Positions 42,865-51,444 of a stretch of DNA of 64,000 nt are shown here, one piece after another. The translations under genes and the position numbers were made by a program. Source of the stretch: Clostridia bacterium (GTDB taxonomy: Bacteria; Bacillota; Clostridia; Oscillospirales; Acutalibacteraceae); the NCBI GenBank assembly GCA_017416485.1, contig JAFQCH010000026.1, forward strand, positions 29,641-93,640, given 5' to 3'. The notes below the pieces were generated by a model. That model was not told where the DNA came from and searched no databases. It worked only from the letters and a program-made list of their open reading frames with translations. Within the stretch, counting starts at the first letter, position 1. Every line of letters starts with the position of its first letter.

Positions 42865-43773
42865 TTACATTTCATCAATATAATGGCAAGCGGCAAGGGC
42901 GGCGACGGAGCCGTCTGCGCAGGCGGTGGTGAGCTGGCGCACCGTTTTGGAACGGCAGTCGCCTGCCACAAAAATACCTTCGGTTGTGCTTTTGCAATCC
43001 TCTCCGATGTCGGCATAGCCCCACTTGTTCAGCGGCAGAACATCTGTAAAGGGTTCGGTTTCGGGCACAAGGCCGACGGCAATGAACAGACCGTTGACGG
43101 CAAGCTTGCTTTCTTCTCCGTTTTCGGTATTCTTTACGGTAATGCCCGTCAGTTCGTCCGCACCGAGAAGTCCCGTTACGAGGGTGTTGAAATGCACTGT
43201 CACATTTTCACGCTTGGTGAGGATGTCGGCAAGTTTCTGTTCCCCTGTGAAGTCGGCAAGATTCTGAATCACGGTGACGGATTTGCACACTTCGCTGAGC
43301 AGAATCGCTTCCTGCAAAGCGGAGTTGCCGCCGCCGACAATGGCAACATCCTGTCCTGCAAAGAAACTGCCGTCGCAGACCGCACAGAACGAAATGCCGT
43401 TGCCGATGAGGTCTTCTTCACGGTCAATTCCGAGCAGGCGGTGTCTTGCACCTGTGGCAATGATGACAGCCTTTGCTTCATAGGTTTCGTCATCGCAGAC
43501 AACATGGAAAATACCATCGGCTTTTTCGATTTTTTCAACCGTACCGACCGTCAGTTCCGCACCCATGGCAATGGCATGGTCGGTGAATTCTTCGGCAAGC
43601 TCCATGCCGCTGATTTCCGTTTTACCGGGGAAGTTTTCGACTTTCGGCGAGAAGGTGATCTGCCCGCCGAAGCCGCCTTTTTCAATGACAAGTACGCTTT
43701 TTCCGGCGCGGCAGGCGTACACTGCGGCAGTAAGCCCCGCCGGACCCGCACCGATGACAATAATATCGGTCAT
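42865..43773 (-). CDS. trxB: Thioredoxin reductase
   Basis: 302 residues. FAD loop IIVIGAGPAGLTAAVYACRA at the start, a disulfide CAVCDGSFF near residue 133, an NAD(P)H-binding loop VAIVGGGNSALQEAILL near 147, and FVAGDCRSKTVRQ at the C-terminus, all in the order of bacterial TrxB. The NADPH-site pattern is somewhat divergent (no HRRD/R block), so the electron donor may differ. It lies three bases after the nrdD stop, and the NrdD protein has a redoxin-like tail; together they would supply electrons for deoxynucleotide synthesis. Confidence 0.93.
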   Translation of the reverse strand: MTDIIVIGAGPAGLTAAVYACRAGKSVLVIEKGGFGGQITFSPKVENFPGKTEISGMELAEEFTDHAIAMGAELTVGTVEKIEKADGIFHVVCDDETYEAKAVIIATGARHRLLGIDREEDLIGNGISFCAVCDGSFFAGQDVAIVGGGNSALQEAILLSEVCKSVTVIQNLADFTGEQKLADILTKRENVTVHFNTLVTGLLGADELTGITVKNTENGEESKLAVNGLFIAVGLVPETEPFTDVLPLNKWGYADIGEDCKSTTEGIFVAGDCRSKTVRQLTTACADGSVAALAACHYIDEM

Positions 43774-43776
43774 ATT

Positions 43777-46143
43777 TTAAATACCCGTAATATAGGTCTT
43801 GACACCTGCAACACCGGCATATTTCACGGCATTGCCGCCGCTGACAACGACCAGCGTGGGGGCTTGCTTGAGACCGTAAGCCTTGGCAAGTTCTTCGTTT
43901 TCTTCAACGAGCAGTTCCACATATTCAACACCTGCTTTTGCAAGCAAGGGCTTTGCGGCTTTGCAGTTGGGGCAGTTCTTCTTGGTGAAGAAGTAGATGC
44001 CGTCATTGCTTTCGGTCTTCTGCACGTTTTCAGCCGTTTTTTCTTCCTTGGGACCTTCGTGGGTCAGCTTGGAATTTTCAATGTCATAGACTTTTCTTTC
44101 TTTGAATTCCTGGGTCTTGCCGTCGTTCCAGTTCTGAACGGGACGATAGTAACCTGTGATACGGCTGTAAACTTCGGTCTTTTCGCCGCATTCGGGGCAG
44201 GTGTACTGTTCACCGACAAGATAGCCGTGGTTGCGGCAGACAGCATAAGTCGGGGACATGGTGTAGTAAGGCAGGCGGTAGTTTTCGGCAATCTTGCGCA
44301 CAAGATTTGCGGCTGCTTTCCAGTCGGGCAGTTTTTCGCCGAGGAAGGCATGGAAAACAGTGCCGGAGGTGTAGAGTGTTTGCAGTTCATCCTGATGGTC
44401 GAGTGCTGTGAAAATATCTTCGGTGTAGCTGACGGGCAGGTGAGAGCTGTTGGTGTAGTAAGGAGTACCGTCGTCCTGGGCAGCGGTGATGATGTCGGGA
44501 TAACGGGCAACGTCGTGCTTTGCAAAACGGTAGGTGGTGGATTCTGCGGGGGTAGCTTCAAGGTTGTAAAGGTCGCCGTAGAGTTCCTGATAGTCGGACA
44601 GACGTTCACGCATGTGGTTGAGAACATCCTTGGAGAATTCAAAGGTTTTTTCGTCTGTGATGTTCTTGCCGAGCCATTTTGCATTTAAGCCCACTTCGTT
44701 CATACCAATCAGACCGATGGTGGAGAAGTGGTTGTCGAAGGTGCCGAGGTAACGCTTGGTGTAGGGATAAAGCCCTTCGTTGAGCAGCTTGGTGATGATG
44801 GTTCTCTTGATTTTCAGAGAACGTGCAGCAATGTCCATCAGGTGGTCAAGACGCTTGTAGAAGTCACCGACATCGGTTGCAAGGTAAGCGATTCTGGGCA
44901 TGTTGATGGTGACAACACCGACAGAACCGGTGCTTTCGCCGGAGCCGAAGAAACCGCCGCCCTTTTTGCGCAGCTCACGAAGGTCCAGACGAAGACGGCA
45001 GCACATACTGCGCACATCGCTGGGTTCCATATCGGAGTTGATGTAGTTGGAGAAGTAGGGTGTGCCGTATTTGGCGGTCATTTCAAAGAGAAGACGGTTG
45101 TTTTCTTTGTCGGACCAGTCAAAGTCACGGGTGATGGAATAAGTGGGAATGGGATACTGGAAGCCGCGGCCGTTGGCGTCGCCTTCGATCATGGTTTCGA
45201 TGAATGCCTTGTTGACCATATCCATTTCCATCTGGCAGTCGCCGTAGGTGAAATCCTGTTCCTTGCCGCCGACAATGGCAGGTCTGTCTTTCAGGTCAGC
45301 GGGAACGGTCCAGTCGAGGGTGATATTGGAGAACGGAGCCTGCGTACCCCAACGGGAAGGTGTGTTGACACCGAAAATAAAGGATTCGATGCACTTTTTG
45401 ACTTCACGGTAAGAAAGGTTATCTTTCTTTACGAAAGGAGCAAGATAGGTGTCGAAGGAGGAGAATGCCTGTGCACCTGCCCATTCGTTCTGCATGATAC
45501 CAAGGAAGTTGACCATCTGATTGCAAAGGGTTGCAAGGTGGGAAGCGGGGGCAGATGTGATTTTGCCGGGAACACCGCCGAGACCTTCTTCAATAAGCTG
45601 TCTCAAAGACCAGCCTGCACAGTAACCGGTGAGCATGGAAAGGTCATGCAGGTGCAGATCGCAATTGCGGTGTGCGTTTGCGATTTCATCGTCATAAATT
45701 TCACTCAGCCAGTAGTTTGCGGTGATGGCGCCGGAGTTGGAAAGAATCAGACCGCCGACGGAATAGGTGACGGTGGAATTTTCCTTAACGCGCCAGTCGG
45801 TAACCTTAACATAACTGTCAACGATTTCTTTATAGTCGAGAATGGTGGACTTCATGTTGCGGATTTTTTCGCGCTGACGGCGATACAGAATGTATGCCTT
45901 TGCAACATCGTCGTAACCTGCTTTGATGAGCACGGATTCAACGGAGTCCTGCACGTCTTCAACCTGCACAAGACCGTCCTTGATTTTGGGTTCAAACTCG
46001 CTGGTTACCTTCAGAGCGAGGAAATCAATAATGCCGGGGACAAACTGTTTGTTCTGGGCTTCAAAAGCCTTGGTGATGGCGGCGGCGATCTTTTGAATGT
46101 CAAATTCCGCAATTTTGCCGTCTCTTTTTACTACTTGATACAT
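43777..46143 (-). CDS. nrdD: Anaerobic (class III) ribonucleoside-triphosphate reductase with C-terminal redoxin domain
   Basis: 788 residues from ATG 46143 (GGAG, eight bases). Residues 1-90 form an ATP-cone (YQVVKRDGKIAEFDIQKI). The 10-strand barrel follows. Cys pairs CRNHGYL and CPECG bind zinc near the end of the reductase, and RITGYYRP holds the Gly that becomes the glycyl radical. After a 40-residue linker, residues 715-788 form a thioredoxin/glutaredoxin-like domain (FFTKKNCPNCKAAK, cis-Pro in KQAPTLVV). Such fusions fit NrdD forms that take electrons from a redoxin instead of formate. trxB follows directly; nrdG is upstream with its own promoter. Confidence 0.95.
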   Translation of the reverse strand: MYQVVKRDGKIAEFDIQKIAAAITKAFEAQNKQFVPGIIDFLALKVTSEFEPKIKDGLVQVEDVQDSVESVLIKAGYDDVAKAYILYRRQREKIRNMKSTILDYKEIVDSYVKVTDWRVKENSTVTYSVGGLILSNSGAITANYWLSEIYDDEIANAHRNCDLHLHDLSMLTGYCAGWSLRQLIEEGLGGVPGKITSAPASHLATLCNQMVNFLGIMQNEWAGAQAFSSFDTYLAPFVKKDNLSYREVKKCIESFIFGVNTPSRWGTQAPFSNITLDWTVPADLKDRPAIVGGKEQDFTYGDCQMEMDMVNKAFIETMIEGDANGRGFQYPIPTYSITRDFDWSDKENNRLLFEMTAKYGTPYFSNYINSDMEPSDVRSMCCRLRLDLRELRKKGGGFFGSGESTGSVGVVTINMPRIAYLATDVGDFYKRLDHLMDIAARSLKIKRTIITKLLNEGLYPYTKRYLGTFDNHFSTIGLIGMNEVGLNAKWLGKNITDEKTFEFSKDVLNHMRERLSDYQELYGDLYNLEATPAESTTYRFAKHDVARYPDIITAAQDDGTPYYTNSSHLPVSYTEDIFTALDHQDELQTLYTSGTVFHAFLGEKLPDWKAAANLVRKIAENYRLPYYTMSPTYAVCRNHGYLVGEQYTCPECGEKTEVYSRITGYYRPVQNWNDGKTQEFKERKVYDIENSKLTHEGPKEEKTAENVQKTESNDGIYFFTKKNCPNCKAAKPLLAKAGVEYVELLVEENEELAKAYGLKQAPTLVVVSGGNAVKYAGVAGVKTYITGI

Positions 46144-46218
46144 AGATGCTTCTCCTTTTCTGAAATTTATGTCAATTTTTAACAAACGATTTTTATCCCG
46201 TTTTTCGGGAGCATGGGT

Positions 46219-46258
46219 ATCATAACATAACCACAACACCTTTGTCAAGATGTTGTGG
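46219..46258 (-). promoter_or_regulatory. nrdD promoter with inverted repeat around the -35
   Basis: On the minus strand TTGACA (46248-46243) and TATGAT (46224-46219) are 18 bp apart. CCACAACA (46258-46251) and TGTTGTGG (46238-46231) are perfect arms around the -35. An NrdR-box-like 16-mer lies at 46299-46284 (CCACAAGATATAGTTT) and a weaker one at 46258-46243, 41 bp apart. Confidence 0.6.
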
Positions 46259-46303
46259 CAAAATTTTAAAAATCTTTTTTCAAAAACTATATCTTGTGGT
46301 TTG

Positions 46304-46996
46304 TCAGATGCCCCGAATTTCTGCAAAAGGCGCTGCAAAACGCGCAGAATCAAGCATTTGGCGCATTTCGGTGTCCGAAAAACCGACACAAGAGCCGTCT
46401 ATGAGGTCCCCTGAATCTTTAAAGGACTGCAAAAACCAGCGTTTTGCACCTTGCAGGCGGTGCGACATGCACACAATATCTTCTTTTGTATGGAAATTCT
46501 TCACAAGGGTGGTGCGGAATTCGTAATCCACATGGTTTTCAAGAAGAAAATCGATGCTTTCTTCCACAGCATCAAGAAGTTTTCCGTCCACACCTGCGGT
46601 AAGAGGATATTTTTCTTTTGTATTTTTAATATCCATAGCAACGTAGTCAACCAACCCCGTGTTGACGATTTCTTTAAGAACATCGGGACGGCTGCCGTTG
46701 GTGTCGAGCTTGACTGCAAAACCGAGATCGCGGATCTTTTTAAGAAAAGGAACAATATCCTTTTGCAACAGCGGCTCGCCGCCCGTAACAGCAACTCCGT
46801 CCAGAAGCCCCTGCCGTTTGCTTAAAAAGGAAAAGAATTCTGCTTCGGTGCAGACGGGGTCGGCATCGATGTGGGTTACAAGCGATGCGTTGTGGCAGAA
46901 CGGACAGCGGAAATTGCAGCCTGCGGTGAACACCGTGCAGGCAGTATGGCCCGGAAAATCGAGCAATGTCAGTTTTTGCAACCCCTGAATGACCAT
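46304..46996 (-). CDS. nrdG: Anaerobic ribonucleotide reductase activating enzyme
   Basis: 230 residues from ATG 46996 (GAGGT site). The radical SAM triad C27-x3-C31-x2-C34 is in TAGCNFRCPFCHN, followed by GGEPLLQKD and 'VKLDTNGSRPDVL'. It uses a [4Fe-4S] cluster and S-adenosylmethionine to place the glycyl radical on NrdD. It is the form with N-terminal 'LTLLDFPGHTACTVF' typical of Clostridia. A gap of 160 bp and the nrdD promoter separate it from nrdD, yet both read leftward. Confidence 0.95.
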   Translation of the reverse strand: MVIQGLQKLTLLDFPGHTACTVFTAGCNFRCPFCHNASLVTHIDADPVCTEAEFFSFLSKRQGLLDGVAVTGGEPLLQKDIVPFLKKIRDLGFAVKLDTNGSRPDVLKEIVNTGLVDYVAMDIKNTKEKYPLTAGVDGKLLDAVEESIDFLLENHVDYEFRTTLVKNFHTKEDIVCMSHRLQGAKRWFLQSFKDSGDLIDGSCVGFSDTEMRQMLDSARFAAPFAEIRGI

Positions 46997-47052
46997 TTTT
47001 ACCTCTTGAATCAATTTTGGAATAATAAATAGCATAAAATCTTTGGATTTTA

Positions 47053-47081
47053 ATGATACTCTGTTTTAATGGGCTTGTCAA
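47053..47081 (-). promoter_or_regulatory. Promoter of nrdG
   Basis: TTGACA (47081-47076) and TATCAT (47058-47053) with a 17-bp spacer on the minus strand. Confidence 0.75.
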
Positions 47082-47152
47082 TGCGTCGAAAGGCACAAAA
47101 AAAAGACAATATTTTTGGCTCACTTTTTCGCACTACCGCGGCAGAAAAACGG

Positions 47153-47181
47153 TTGATTTTTCTATTTTTATATGTTATTAT
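47153..47181 (+). promoter_or_regulatory. Promoter of the secreted hydrolase gene at 47.2 kb
   Basis: TTGATT (47153-47158) and TATTAT (47176-47181) with a 17-bp spacer, 45 bp before the start. Confidence 0.65.
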
Positions 47182-47226
47182 TAAAAAGAATTAACAGCAG
47201 AAGCTGTATTTTAAGGAGGAAAATCC

Positions 47227-49152
47227 ATGAAAAAGTATCTTGCCGTTTTTCTTGCGGCTCTGATGATGCTGTCTGTTTGCTTCATTCCTGCCAATGCAGA
47301 AGAATCTGAAGAAAGCAACGTCAACCTTGTCGGTGCAGAAAATTTTGCCGACCTTGTTGAATTGGGCATGGAAGAAACACAGTACCCCACCATCATGCTC
47401 CCCGGCATCAACCACTCTGTATATTATGTTGATAACGACAAAGACGGTATCGCCGATGTCGATTCCGCAGGTGCTACCCTTGAAAGCGGTCTGTTGCTTA
47501 TGAACACGGCTGACCTTGTGGGCACCATTCTTAAAGACCTTGTAGGTCCCCTGCTGGGTACTCTGATGTTCCAGACCGACATGGGCCTTACCGATGCCAT
47601 CTATGACCTTGTAGGTGAAGTCTTCTACTACATGTCCATGGACGAAAACGGTGTTCCCTACAACAACATCGGTGTTTATGACTATCAGACTCCCGTTTCC
47701 CTCTGGGACGAAGACACCAAGGGCTGGTTCTACAACATGATGCCCATGCAGCCCTATACCTCCATTGAATATGATTGCGGACTTGAAGGCGGCAACGGCA
47801 CACTTGAAGACATGACCTACCTTTGCACATTCCCGCTTCTGGGCAACCCCATTGAATCCGCATACAAGCTCAAGGATATGGTTGACAGACTGGCCGCCGA
47901 ATACGGAAAGGTCAATCTCTGCGCAGTCAGCCTCGGCGGTACGCTTCTGACCGCATACCTTGACATTATTGAAGAAGAAGACCTTGCAAAGATCAACCAG
48001 ATCATCGGCTTTGTTGCTGTTCTCGACGGCACAAGCATCATCGCCGATTTCTATGCAAGAGAATGGTCCCTTGCAGAAGAAAAGGTATACCACAGCTTCT
48101 TCCCGTACCTTATGGAACAGCTCGGCGAAGATGCAATGCTTGGCTACATCATCAACGTAGCAATCCGTATCTTCCCGCAGAAGGTTCTTGAAAACATCAT
48201 CTCTGCCGCATTTGAAGGCATTCTTGATACCCTTCTTGTCAACGACCCGCAGTTCTGGGCAACCGTTCCCAAGGATCGTTACGAAGAGCTTGCCGACAGA
48301 TATCTCGAAGAAGGCTCTGTGATGCGTGAAAAGACCGACCGCATGCAGCAGGCAAGAATGAACCTGGAAGACACCCTTGTGCTTGCCAACGAAAAGTACG
48401 GTGTGAAGGTTTCTACCATCAGCGGCTACAACATGCGCTTTGACCAGGGCGAATATGCTTTCTTCGGCCTTGTTAAGAGTGTTGACTTTGTTAACTCCGA
48501 TGCAATCATCGATGTGAAATCCACCTCCCTCGGCGCTACCGCAGGTGCTCCCCACCAGACGATTGAAGCCGCAGGTCTTCTCAAGGAAGACAGCGTTCTG
48601 ACTCCCGACGGTCTTCTTGATGTTTCCACCTGCCTGTTCCCCGATTCCGCTTTCTTCTTCAAGGGTCAGCACCATGAAATCGGCAGAAACGACAATGCAA
48701 TCAAACTTGCCGCGCTCATCATGACCGGTGCAATCGAAAGCATAAACGATACCGAACTGTATCCGCAGGTCAACGGCACCCGCAACGCACGCAGAATCGT
48801 TCGTCCCGACGGCGGTTATCTTGTCCGCGCAGAAGAAATTCTTGCCAACGAAGAAGGCAAATACACCGCTGAACAGCTTGCAGTTGTGCAGGAAGCCTAT
48901 GACTTCGCATGCGATGTCATTGACGACACCATCTGCGACGCTGAACTGACAATGGAAGCAGAACAGGCTCTGTTTGATTCCTTCGTAGTCTGCGGTCTTG
49001 AAAAAGCAGATGAAGGCACAAACTTCTTCAACAACCTGCTGACCAAGATCTTCAAGAGAATGAGCGACGGTCTGTGGGCAAGACGCGGTGCAAGCGGTTT
49101 CTTTGAACTGCCTGACATTGCTGAAGATGTTGTAGATGAGATTGTTGCTTAA
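47227..49152 (+). CDS. Secreted alpha/beta-hydrolase-like protein (paralogue of the 55.4 kb gene)
   Basis: 641 residues from ATG 47227 (AAGGAGG site). Residues 1-24 are a signal peptide (ends PANA). A beta-strand and oxyanion-like start 'YPTIMLPGINHSVYY' and a nucleophile-elbow candidate CAVSLGGTL (S235) suggest the LCAT/lipase-like branch of alpha/beta hydrolases, but the usual Gly before x-Ser is Ala. A late 'PDSAFFFKGQHHEIGRND' could supply the His. The layout matches the 55388-57307 protein. No cell-wall anchor is visible. The substrate could be an ester of a glycan or lipid; this is not known. Confidence 0.65.
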   Translation: MKKYLAVFLAALMMLSVCFIPANAEESEESNVNLVGAENFADLVELGMEETQYPTIMLPGINHSVYYVDNDKDGIADVDSAGATLESGLLLMNTADLVGTILKDLVGPLLGTLMFQTDMGLTDAIYDLVGEVFYYMSMDENGVPYNNIGVYDYQTPVSLWDEDTKGWFYNMMPMQPYTSIEYDCGLEGGNGTLEDMTYLCTFPLLGNPIESAYKLKDMVDRLAAEYGKVNLCAVSLGGTLLTAYLDIIEEEDLAKINQIIGFVAVLDGTSIIADFYAREWSLAEEKVYHSFFPYLMEQLGEDAMLGYIINVAIRIFPQKVLENIISAAFEGILDTLLVNDPQFWATVPKDRYEELADRYLEEGSVMREKTDRMQQARMNLEDTLVLANEKYGVKVSTISGYNMRFDQGEYAFFGLVKSVDFVNSDAIIDVKSTSLGATAGAPHQTIEAAGLLKEDSVLTPDGLLDVSTCLFPDSAFFFKGQHHEIGRNDNAIKLAALIMTGAIESINDTELYPQVNGTRNARRIVRPDGGYLVRAEEILANEEGKYTAEQLAVVQEAYDFACDVIDDTICDAELTMEAEQALFDSFVVCGLEKADEGTNFFNNLLTKIFKRMSDGLWARRGASGFFELPDIAEDVVDEIVA

Positions 49153-49172
49153 ACCCAAAATAAAACTTTACG

Positions 49173-49201
49173 GAACGCACCTTCGGGTGCGTTCTTTTTT
49201 T
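49173..49201 (+). terminator. Terminator after the secreted hydrolase
   Basis: GAACGCACC-TTC-GGGTGCGTTC and seven T. Confidence 0.92.
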
Positions 49202-49283
49202 GCGGTAAACCGTCAAAGTTTTGTCTTTACTTTTGCTTGCTTTTATCGTATTATAGAAGCAGTAAAAACAAAGGAGTACAGGT

Positions 49284-50438
49284 ATGGAACAAAACACCGT
49301 GCAGATTCTGCCGGATGCCACGGCAAAAAGTCTGCGTTTCAATAAAGACGGCAAATTCAGCATCATGCACATTACCGACACGCATCTTGACCATGACAAC
49401 ATTGAGGCATCCGTTTGGCTGATTGCCGCAGCCTGCGACCGCGAGCATCCCGATCTGGTTGTTGTGACGGGAGACAATGTGCAAAATGATGACGATGCCG
49501 CCGTCACCAAAAAATACATTGACAAGCTCATGACCGTGTTCCAGACCCGCAACATCCCCGTGGCAATCACATTCGGCAATCACGACAGCGAGGTTGGTGC
49601 CATGAGCCGCGAAGAACTGATGGCTTATTACAACACCTATTCCTGCTCGGTTTCCGTGGATGAAGGTCCCCTGCTTTCGGGTTGCGGCACCTACCACATC
49701 CCCATATTGGCTTCCGACAGCAATGAAATGCGCTTCAACGTGTGGGTGTTTGACTCCAACGATTATGACGGCAACGGCCATTACGGCAATGTCAAAAAGG
49801 ATCAGGTGGACTGGTACAAGGCAAAAAGCGAATCCACTGAAAAAGCAAACGGCAAAAAGGTGTATTCCTTTGCATTCCAGCACATGATCGTGCCCGAAGT
49901 GTACGATGCGCTCATCGAATGCAAACGCAGAAAGCTGTATTCCTTTGAGCACATCAACAACAAGGGCACCTATTATCACTTTGACCCGAACGGCATTAAC
50001 TTCGGCACCCTCAATGAGACCCCGTGCAGCGGCTACGAGAACGACGGTCAGTTTGAAGCAATGGTGGAACGCGGCGATGTGCTTGCCATGTTCACGGGCC
50101 ATGACCACACCAATGCTTTCGGTGTCAAGCACAAGGGGATTGACATTGTCAACTCACTGAGCAGCCGCTACAACCGCGATGCCTTCTCGTCGCAGTACGG
50201 CTACAGAATGCTGCGCGTTGATGAAAACAATCCGTCCGTGTACACCTCTGACGTGGTGCATTGGTTTGATATGTTTACTTTGACGGATGCGAAAAAAGCA
50301 GAAAAAAACGGCGATCATTTCGGTGCGAAACTGATGAAAGATGTCATCAGACGAGGACTTCGTGAAAAAATGTTCCTGTCTTTCTGCCGCACAAGCGGAG
50401 CACTGCTTTCGGGCAGAAAAGTAACCTACAAGCATTAA
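49284..50438 (+). CDS. Cytoplasmic metallophosphoesterase (Dcr2-like)
   Basis: 384 residues from ATG 49284 (AAAGGAG site). All metal-binding blocks are canonical: DTH in MHITDTHLDHDN, GDN in VVTGDNVQND, GNHDSE near 95, His in FAFQHMIVPE and GHDHTNAF near 270. It resembles the protein at 1941-3116 in length and order but has no signal peptide and keeps the DxH His. The substrate may be a phosphorylated sugar or nucleotide. A small Lys/Arg-rich tail (residues 345-384) may be an extra helix. It is alone, between two terminators. Confidence 0.88.
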   Translation: MEQNTVQILPDATAKSLRFNKDGKFSIMHITDTHLDHDNIEASVWLIAAACDREHPDLVVVTGDNVQNDDDAAVTKKYIDKLMTVFQTRNIPVAITFGNHDSEVGAMSREELMAYYNTYSCSVSVDEGPLLSGCGTYHIPILASDSNEMRFNVWVFDSNDYDGNGHYGNVKKDQVDWYKAKSESTEKANGKKVYSFAFQHMIVPEVYDALIECKRRKLYSFEHINNKGTYYHFDPNGINFGTLNETPCSGYENDGQFEAMVERGDVLAMFTGHDHTNAFGVKHKGIDIVNSLSSRYNRDAFSSQYGYRMLRVDENNPSVYTSDVVHWFDMFTLTDAKKAEKNGDHFGAKLMKDVIRRGLREKMFLSFCRTSGALLSGRKVTYKH

Positions 50439-50452
50439 AATCCATAAAATAA

Positions 50453-50500
50453 AATCTCTTGTTGCGCGGCAGAGCTTGTCGCATGAACAAGAGATTTTTT
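50453..50500. terminator. Bidirectional terminator between metallophosphoesterase and suf genes
   Basis: AATCTCTTGTT (50453-50463) pairs with AACAAGAGATT (50486-50496), followed by T residues; the loop is 22 bases. Confidence 0.85.
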
Positions 50501-50511
50501 GTATTGTCTTC

Positions 50512-51444
50512 TTATTTCAGGAAGCCTTCGAGGATGATTTCTTCGGCTTCTTCTTCATTCAGGCCGAAGGTCATGAGTTTCAAAAGCTGGTCGTTGTTGA
50601 TTCTGCCGATGGCGGCTTCGTGGATGATCTGCGCATCGGGGTGGTTTGCAGTGATGGCAGGCACGGAACGGATTTTTGCATTGTCCATGAGAATGGAGTC
50701 GCACTGGATGTGCGCACGGCAGGCGGCATTGCCGACGGCATTGGGGAAGAAGACCTGCGAAGATTCGTCTTTGCCGACAGAACGGGAAATGATCTGTGCG
50801 GAAGAATCCTTGCCGTTGAGGTCGATGGTCATGTCGGATTCCGCAATCTGTTTGCCGTGGGTCATCAGGCGTTCGGTGACAACCAGCTTTGCGTTTTCGG
50901 CAAGCTGTGCGGTGGTTTTGCGTTTGGTGGAGTCAATGCCTTTGATCTGCACACTTTCCATTTCGCAGACTGAACCGCTGTCCATAAAGATCTGCGTTTC
51001 GGGGTTCATAATGCGACTGCCCTCGCCGTCCCCATCGCCGTAGTGCTTTTCGACATATTTCACCTTTGCATTTTTACCGATGAAGAAACGGTGAATACCG
51101 TCGTGGCGGCTTTCGTTGCAACCTGAATTGTGGATGCCGCAGCCTGCAACAATGGTCACATCAGCCCCCTCACCGATATAAAAGTCATTGTAAACAAGTT
51201 CCGCGTGCCCCGTTTCGGTGATAATGACGGGAATGGACACGGTTTCGCCGACCGTGAACGGTTTTATGGTGATATCAATGCCGGGCTTGTCCGTTTTGTT
51301 GGTAATGTTCACATTTTCCGTGACCACTCTGCCTGCGGCAACACCGTTTTTGCGGATGTTGTAGGCACCGTCTTTGGGCAAGAAGGACATATCGGCAATT
51401 TGGGTCAATAAGTTAAAATCCAATTTTTCAAGCATTGTCTGCAC
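50512..51444 (-). CDS. SufB/SufD-like Fe-S cluster assembly protein (SmsB type)
   Basis: 310 residues, shorter than SufB (about 470) or SufD (about 420). The right-handed beta-helix core is present: 'ADVTIVAGCGIHNSGCNESR' near 95, 'FFIGKNAKVKYVEKHYGDGD' near 121, and the C-terminal 'HPDAQIIHEAAIGRINNDQL' and 'LMTFGLNEEEAEEIILEGFL' segments that contact SufC. It forms the scaffold that builds Fe-S clusters with the SufC ATPase. The ATG at 51444 overlaps the sufC end by 17 bases. The absence of sufS, sufU and a second sufB/D gene is the compact two-gene form found in archaea and strict anaerobes. Confidence 0.9.
   Translation of the reverse strand: MQTMLEKLDFNLLTQIADMSFLPKDGAYNIRKNGVAAGRVVTENVNITNKTDKPGIDITIKPFTVGETVSIPVIITETGHAELVYNDFYIGEGADVTIVAGCGIHNSGCNESRHDGIHRFFIGKNAKVKYVEKHYGDGDGEGSRIMNPETQIFMDSGSVCEMESVQIKGIDSTKRKTTAQLAENAKLVVTERLMTHGKQIAESDMTIDLNGKDSSAQIISRSVGKDESSQVFFPNAVGNAACRAHIQCDSILMDNAKIRSVPAITANHPDAQIIHEAAIGRINNDQLLKLMTFGLNEEEAEEIILEGFLK

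Noticed and set aside
42856..44688. A 610-codon open frame on the plus strand opposite trxB and nrdD
   Set aside because: It spans two highly conserved genes and shows no domain.
47191..49158. A 655-codon open frame on the minus strand opposite the secreted hydrolase
   Set aside because: Mirror frame of a gene with signal peptide, promoter and terminator. Long antisense frames are common here because of codon bias.
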